Assembly: GCF_013377495.2 (NCBI RefSeq)
Contig: NC_066370.1
Location: 866,501-930,500 of the forward strand
Origin: Cygnus atratus
Lineage: Eukaryota; Chordata; Aves; Anseriformes; Anatidae
Direction: 5' to 3'
Length of the DNA: 64,000 bases
Positions 60,001 to 64,000 of this stretch are shown here, in pieces. A program made the position numbers and the translations under genes. The first letter of the stretch is position 1; the number at the start of each line of letters is the position of its first letter. The notes beneath the pieces are model-generated. The model saw only the letters and a list, made by a program, of their open reading frames with translations, ran no database searches and was not told where the DNA came from.

Positions 60001-61090
60001 ACATGTTCTCTAAGATTTCTGTTCCACCTTATTCATTATTCAGACCATCAGAAATGTATGTGTTTATTTCAACTGCTCTTGGTTTATTAGAATAGCTAGA
60101 GCTTTTTTTTTCCCATCATTATTCAATATATTGAATTTAACTAGCAATAGATTGTCTTGTATTTTCATCTTTTTTATTCCAGCAGTATTTAGTTTGCATG
60201 TTAGTGAATAAAAACAATATATTTTTCGTAGATATAAAGCAGTTATCTCACTTTTCCAATTTGTATAGCATGACTGATCTCAGATGTATGAATCAGGAGA
60301 TGCATCATGCTATAAACTTCATCCACTTTTCATGAGCGTAACTACTTTGGGCAAATTCAACAGCATGCAGTACAGCTGAATTAACTGACCAACAGAGAGA
60401 CACAAACCTATGCTATAGACAGCTGTATTCTTATCCATTATAGATATAAAACTTATCTGCATCAGCTTTGCTAGTGGAGCAGCTAGCAAAAGGAGACAAA
60501 AGTGTGATGTTTTCTACATGTTCTGCCTTTGTTGCCTGAGCAGAGGTCTTGGGCACTGCAGTGGGCACAGGATCGTCTAGGCTGCACTTCTTCCTCCTTC
60601 AGGCTAAGGTCTCTCATCTCTTCATTAAGGCATGAGGATCAGCTTTCCATGAGCCGTGATCCTCTCTGAAAGTTGATTTAATGATCTGATATTCTGTCTG
60701 GAAGGTGAATCTACCCAGAAAGAGAGACTACTGGTTTGCGGATTCTCTGTAAATTCCTCATCCCAGAGATGACCAAGGCTTTCCCTTCTCTCCACCAAAG
60801 GCTCCCACCTGATGCTCCTTCCCCAGGAACTGGTACTTGCTCTGGCCAGTGAGAGAGGCCAGTTTGGGTCTCCTACCTTTCTGGGTGGCATAGTTTATTT
60901 TGAAATAAAATGGTAGTGATGGCAAGTGCTGGAAGGCACAAAGGAATATAGTGCAGCCTCCAAGAGCTGAGGTTGGTGCAGCAGTCCTATGGCTAATTTC
61001 CAACTCATCACTGAAGTGACAGAATTGATCTACCCGTTACCACAGCGAGGCAGTAGAGTTCACTACAAATTTCCTCTGCTCTGTGTAACT
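57081..61090. other. Unique non-coding DNA
   Basis: No gene is supported. A 128-codon minus frame (57685-58071) overlaps an 84-codon plus frame and has no recognised domain. The pairs at 59277-59568 and 60625-61003 are likewise conflicting frames. A (TTTTG)n tract at 58747-58790 is listed separately. Confidence 0.5.
58747..58790 (+). repeat. (TTTTG)n pentanucleotide tract
   Basis: T8 G, then three TTTTG units, then longer T runs, ending in T12 G. Probably slippage-prone. Confidence 0.94.
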
Positions 61091-61118
61091 AATATATATT
61101 ATAATATATATATATATC
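61091..61118. repeat. AT microsatellite
   Basis: AATATATATTATAATATATATATATATCT: alternating AT with two interruptions over 28 bases. Confidence 0.93.
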
Positions 61119-64000
61119 TAAAAGAACAAAAGTGTGCTCTGCATATATTGCCATTGCATAAACATCACTCATGACATGAAATTTTATTCCAACTCAGGGA
61201 ATTTTAATTACAAGCCTCATTGTCATAGTTGCATCTTACATGGAAAACAGCTTACAACAGGTGTGTCATGTTTTAGAATTCTCCCATTAGAATTATTTTT
61301 TTTCGTCTTTAATTTATGTGATACTATACAAAAGAAAATTTTGTGATGAGATGAAAAATAATTAACATGCAAGTGTATTCTCTTTCACTTGCTGATAAAG
61401 ACAGGAAGAGTTTAAGATGAAGTGGGACAGCTGGTAACATGAGGTGTGGAGACACTGGGTCAGTGTGGGCAATTATAAGCTTGTAGCAAATCTATAGTGC
61501 TTGCTTGCCATTAGTCTTGCTGAAATTTCTTTATCCACTAATTGAAATATTTTTTTCTACTTCAGTGAGTTTTGAACTTTAGCACAAGTCATTTTAACTC
61601 TGAAGAAAACTCAGTATTTTAATGTTTAATCATAATTTTAAGCTAATACTGGAAACATAAGGGATCATACTTCCTTTATTAGAGGTGCTAAAAAATAATA
61701 TAAATTTTCTGTACATTTTAATAGAAACATATAATCCTCAGCAGAATTCTGATTACTAATTTAAAAAGCTTTATTATCTAAGATTTATTCAAAGAAAATT
61801 TTCTGGCTCACTTTTTTTTTTTTAATCATTTCCTTAAAGAGTAAGGGTCACTAACTGTCACTAAAATCAATAAAGCTTTGTTAACAATATTTGGAATGAG
61901 AAAAAATACACAGGCAATTACATCAACCCTTTCTTTTTTCTGTAGATTTTTTTTTGTACGCGTTTTAAGTCTTATAGGAAATATTCTTAAGAGCTTGTTC
62001 ATCAAGCGTGAGGTAGATTTTGATCAGAAACTGGATCTTAGTCCTGAGACCTTCCCAGAGAGAGCCTCTCAAAAGCAACAAAAGATTGAATAAATTTTCA
62101 TTATACTACTTGTATAGTAAAGTATTTGGAGTTCCTCTAGTCTGGCTAGACTCAGATGTTCAAGATCAGTGGAAAGCTGAGTCCAATAGGAGGAAAACAG
62201 TGAACAGGGAGGGAATGTTAGCAGGACTGTTGCTGAGTTTGCAACTGGGTGAAATTTTCATAGGCTTCAAATGCAGTCCTTGTAGGTGTAGCGGGGAGGG
62301 GTGGAGGTTCACAAGGTAGCATCCTGTGCAAGGGAGTGTGCACCAGTGAGCTGTCTTATTATGAAGTGTGGCCTTGCCAAGTTTTGGAGATGTACGTCCC
62401 CCCATCACTGGCTGTATTGAGAGAGATCTGACTCTCAGCGCTCAGTTACCCCTGTACTTCCTACAGCTGATGTAGGCTGTCTGCAAATCCTGCTACAGGT
62501 ACAGATCCCTCTTATGTTGCTAATACAGTCAAATTATCTGCTCAGAGAAAAGAGATATTATACTGGAGATTATTCAGTCTTCTTTCTATGGCCAAAGCCT
62601 TTTGTAGCAATGAAAGATCAGTTCATAAGCTTTTCCTTCTCTGAACTGCATGCATGCTAGTCCTGCTCGCCTTTGCTGTATAACTACATTGGTCATGTCT
62701 AAATACTAGATCAATTGATCTTTTCTTTCAGCAAATTACGCTCCTATCCTTCAAGCAGGAAAAGAGACCTGACATTTTGCACTTTGGGTCTGTAAACATT
62801 GCAGCATACTCTGTGACAGGGGCAGACCTATCTTCTTCTTCAGCTCAGCTTGCCAGCCTATTTTTTTCTCTCTCATAACAAAGAATTATCTATGATACTT
62901 TGAAAGAGATTTTGGACTAATAAAAGGTCACATTAAGGCAACTTGGCTAGTATTAAGTGCAAGCTGCTGAGCTGGATGTCTTGACTACAAAGGGACAATT
63001 GGGGGAGGCTTAGTTTAATAAGCTAAAAGTATCTTATTAATGCACATAACTGCAATCCCTTTTCGCTTGTGAATATCTCATTCAGAGTAAGTTGATCTTG
63101 GTTACTGTAGCTTTGTTCTCCTCTTGGGCCCCAACACAGAAATTGGATCATACAAAGTGTAATATGCTTCAGACTGTGTGCATTGACCCTTGGTTGACTC
63201 GTGAACCTCTGGTGTCTTCCTGTATATGGGCCATGGTGCCTGCCCAAAGCAGACTGCTGTGCAGAAGACCATTGCCTTCCACCTCCTCCTTCACCCCAGA
63301 GGCAGGGATGGATTCTTCCCTTTGTACTGTCTGCAAAGTGGCCCCAATTCGTAGTTGTAGCAAGAAGTCTGTGAGTAGCTTTGTGGGATGTCTTCATTCA
63401 TTGGCAGGAGTGGTGCTCATGCATTAGCCTGGCACTGTGTCAACCACTGGGCAAGAGAAGGCTCCACTAATCATTTCTCTCGAGTAGTTTGAAAGTATTT
63501 GGTATTTCTGCATTTGTATGTACCAAAAATATTTGGTACCGATTGCTGCTGTTAAAAGCTTACAGCTAAATGCTACTCATGTAATATTTTACTGGTCTGT
63601 AGGTATGTAACATGCCTATGCAGGCACATAATGTGACATACACTTCAGATACATCCTAAATATATGCCTGAGGGGAGACAGGAAATAAATGGAGGGCAGC
63701 AGGTAGGGTTTTTCGGACTCCTTCAGCTTTAAATGCAATGGAAATGAAATGCCACTTTTTCAAAGTGATGAAATACTGTGTTCTATATAGTTATTTTCAT
63801 GGAGAAACATTCATTTTGCATCGACAGATGATGAATAGTGACACTTGCCTCTTGGAGGTTTTCTGACACATAAGAGACAGTAGAATTGGTGGAAGCAGAC
63901 TCAAGTCTTTTCTAACACTTTCTAATCAGTGAGCAAAATTCCCTGCAGTAAACAGGCAGCAGTGCAACGTTTTGGGTAAAACTCTTTAGTATGTCGCTGT
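61119..64000. other. Unique non-coding DNA to the window end
   Basis: No gene is supported. Frames of 111 codons plus (63092-63427) and 124 codons minus (63023-63397) cover the same DNA on opposite strands, without known domains. At 63520-63539 GTACCAAA and TTTGGTAC form an 8-bp stem around AATA, and TATTTGGTA occurs twice within 40 bases. A G-rich word near 62288-62308 is too loose to call a quadruplex. Confidence 0.5.

Overview
The window looks like vertebrate nuclear DNA, most probably from a bird. The main evidence is CR1 non-LTR retrotransposon sequence of the avian/reptilian type: a nested pair near 15.9-17.6 kb and a short 3'-end fragment near 53.1-53.2 kb. The rest is AT-rich and CpG-poor, with scattered A/T homopolymers and short microsatellites and no bacterial-style gene packing. 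I cannot name the species or chromosome.

I found no host protein-coding gene, tRNA, rRNA, CRISPR array or operon. The open frames are short (the longest is 168 codons, at 28,322-28,828), scattered over both strands and all frames, and show no domain I recognise. They fit chance ORFs. The only sequence with recognisable protein homology is decayed CR1 ORF2 (reverse transcriptase and C-terminal region). The window is therefore best read as intergenic DNA (a gene desert) or the interior of a very large intron. Recognisable mobile DNA is only about 1.8 kb of 64 kb, although older repeats may have escaped me.

Layout: 1-15.9 kb is unique non-coding DNA with three blocks that read like vertebrate conserved non-coding elements (about 1.85-2.29, 2.82-3.56 and 12.29-12.85 kb), several short perfect inverted repeats and one weak exon-shaped segment (13,686-13,790). 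At 15.9-17.6 kb an old, 5'-truncated CR1 is interrupted by a second, 5'-truncated CR1 in the same orientation. 17.6-53 kb is unique DNA with further regulatory-looking blocks (about 32.5-33.6, 39.05-39.52 and 43.0-43.8 kb) holding motifs such as a DR1 nuclear-receptor site and a POU octamer. Near 53.1 kb is a CR1 3' fragment on the minus strand. 53.3-64 kb is unique DNA with an RFX X-box-like site (56,958) and simple repeats.

I saw nothing that supports a new multi-gene system. The best-supported unusual structure is the CR1-in-CR1 insertion and its junctions. The most biologically suggestive items are the motif-dense candidate enhancers, whose conservation could not be tested here.
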